A stretch of DNA of 34,110 nucleotides from positions 1 to 34,110 of the forward strand of contig JAFSMW010000199.1 of NCBI GenBank assembly GCA_017447745.1, written 5' to 3'. Numbering within the stretch: the stretch's first letter is position 1; each line of letters opens with the position of its first letter. Made by a program: the position numbers and the translations under genes. Shown here piece after piece: positions 33,400 to 34,110 of the stretch. Under the pieces are notes generated by a model. The model saw only the letters and a program-made list of their open reading frames with translations, was not told the origin of the DNA and made no database searches. This stretch comes from Thermoguttaceae bacterium. GTDB taxonomy: Bacteria > Planctomycetota > Planctomycetia > Pirellulales > Thermoguttaceae.

Positions 33400-34110
33400 C
33401 TACAGTTCAATAAACTTCATGTTTGCGCCGTAACGGGTTCCTGCCGCGGCGTAGAGGGTTCCGTCGAAGAAGCTGATTCCCGACCAGACGGAGTTGACGT
33501 CCTGAGAGCCGAAGACGCTCTGCGACGGCGTGAAGCTGCTGCATGACAGGTTCTTAACGTCTGTTCCGTCTGAAAGAATCGTTTTCATGACGCTGGTTCT
33601 GTCGCCTTTGACGGACGAGTCTTCGTCCGTCTGGAAGCTGACGACCAGCTGACCGTTGGGCAGCTCGACAACGCCCGGCGCGGACGCCTTGGAACTCTTC
33701 GTTGTCGGGCGGTAAATCTCAACCGGCTCTGACCAGCTTTTCCCGTCTGTTGAATAAATCAGATTGATAACAAACAGGAACCCGTCTTTGGCTTTCTGCG
33801 TCCCTTCGATAATACAGACGTATTCTCCGCTTTTCAGCTGCGTCCAGACGGGCATGCCGTCGCGGGAACGGTGTTTGTTCCCGTCGGAAACGACGGTTCT
33901 GTTCGTCCATTGGGAGCCGTCCCAGACTTTGTACTCTATGTTTTGATAGCTGGACTTTGTAACAGACGCTGCGTCGTTGGCGTAGAAGCAGGTCAGCTTC
34001 CCGTTGAGCGTTCCCAGGTACGGCTCCCAAATGCCGCCGCGGGATTCCGTGTATTCCGCTACGGTGGAATGATGAGTCCAGCTTTGCCCTTCGTCCTGCG
34101 AGACGCTGAC
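33400..34110 (-). CDS. Asp-box (BNR/sialidase or GH93-like) hydrolase, N-terminus outside the window
   Basis: The open frame runs to the window edge, so the N-terminus is missing; 236 codons are visible. Two Asp boxes are seen (SQDEGQSW and STDGKSWSE), the hallmark of six-bladed sialidase-type propellers. Between them, GGIWEPYLGTLNGKLTCFYA and RDGMPVWTQLKSGEYVCIIE resemble exo-acting glycosidases of the GH33/GH93 type and their planctomycete relatives. The enzyme would act on extracellular glycans, but neither the substrate nor a signal peptide can be judged from this part. An internal ATG at 33855 begins a shorter frame but cuts through the domain, so it is not the start. The gene is convergent with the TPR gene and has no visible terminator. 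Confidence 0.8.
   Translation of the reverse strand, partial: VSVSQDEGQSWTHHSTVAEYTESRGGIWEPYLGTLNGKLTCFYANDAASVTKSSYQNIEYKVWDGSQWTNRTVVSDGNKHRSRDGMPVWTQLKSGEYVCIIEGTQKAKDGFLFVINLIYSTDGKSWSEPVEIYRPTTKSSKASAPGVVELPNGQLVVSFQTDEDSSVKGDRTSVMKTILSDGTDVKNLSCSSFTPSQSVFGSQDVNSVWSGISFFDGTLYAAAGTRYGANMKFIEL

Noticed and set aside
33400..33855. Short complete gene starting at 33855
   Set aside because: The frame stays open to the window edge and includes a further Asp box, so this is the 3' part of a longer gene.

Overview
The window looks like a chromosomal segment from a planctomycete (Planctomycetota), possibly an anaerobic or gut-type lineage related to Pirellulales/Thermoguttaceae. The lineage rests on family-level features. 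These are a giant extracellular protein with an LEPR-XLL-type N-terminal motif (LESRVLL) and a dockerin-like C-terminal region, an ECF sigma factor directly upstream of a membrane Ser/Thr kinase fused to an FGE-like domain, a J-like N-terminal module typical of planctomycete membrane proteins, and a Tat-exported heparinase II/III-type lyase. The species cannot be named from the sequence alone.

Layout. 277-5386: a secreted HtrA-like protease (-), an NAD-dependent epimerase/dehydratase (+), a divergent enolase-superfamily protein (-) and adenine phosphoribosyltransferase apt (-). Their intergenic gaps are almost filled with short repeats. 5694-15950: one giant gene (-) for a protein of about 3,400 residues with FG-GAP-type propellers, PPC-like and SbsA/Big_5-like domains, a cohesin-like domain and a dockerin-like pair. 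16262-17221: a 3'(2'),5'-bisphosphate nucleotidase/inositol monophosphatase-family enzyme (+). 17291-20029: ECF sigma factor and kinase-FGE (-). 20130-20200: tRNA-Gln(CUG) (-) with its own terminator. 20201-20781: non-coding, repeat-rich. 20782-25216: heparinase-like lyase and an N6-adenine DNA methyltransferase (-). 25467-29583: a J-like/TM/WD40-like protein, ybeY and a DUF4261-like protein (+), probably one operon. 29822-33397: a SLOG-like protein with four TM helices (-), divergent from a small RyR-domain protein and a TPR protein (+). 33400-34110: a 5'-truncated Asp-box (BNR/sialidase or GH93-like) hydrolase (-).

The two most unusual things are the repeats and the right-hand locus. Heptanucleotide arrays of different sequence but the same 7-nt period flank small REP-like hairpins. 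They stop 0-8 bp from stop and start codons, and three genes carry such an element in the same orientation directly before the ATG. A second GC-rich repeat family sits at gene 3' ends, and one copy is translated as the last 22 residues of the methyltransferase. The SLOG-4TM / RyR / TPR locus is the best candidate for an under-described system. SLOG and RyR domains are both linked in the literature to nucleotide-derived signals in conflict systems, the SLOG protein looks like a membrane effector, and its gene is more AT-rich than the neighbouring housekeeping genes. A defence role here is inference.
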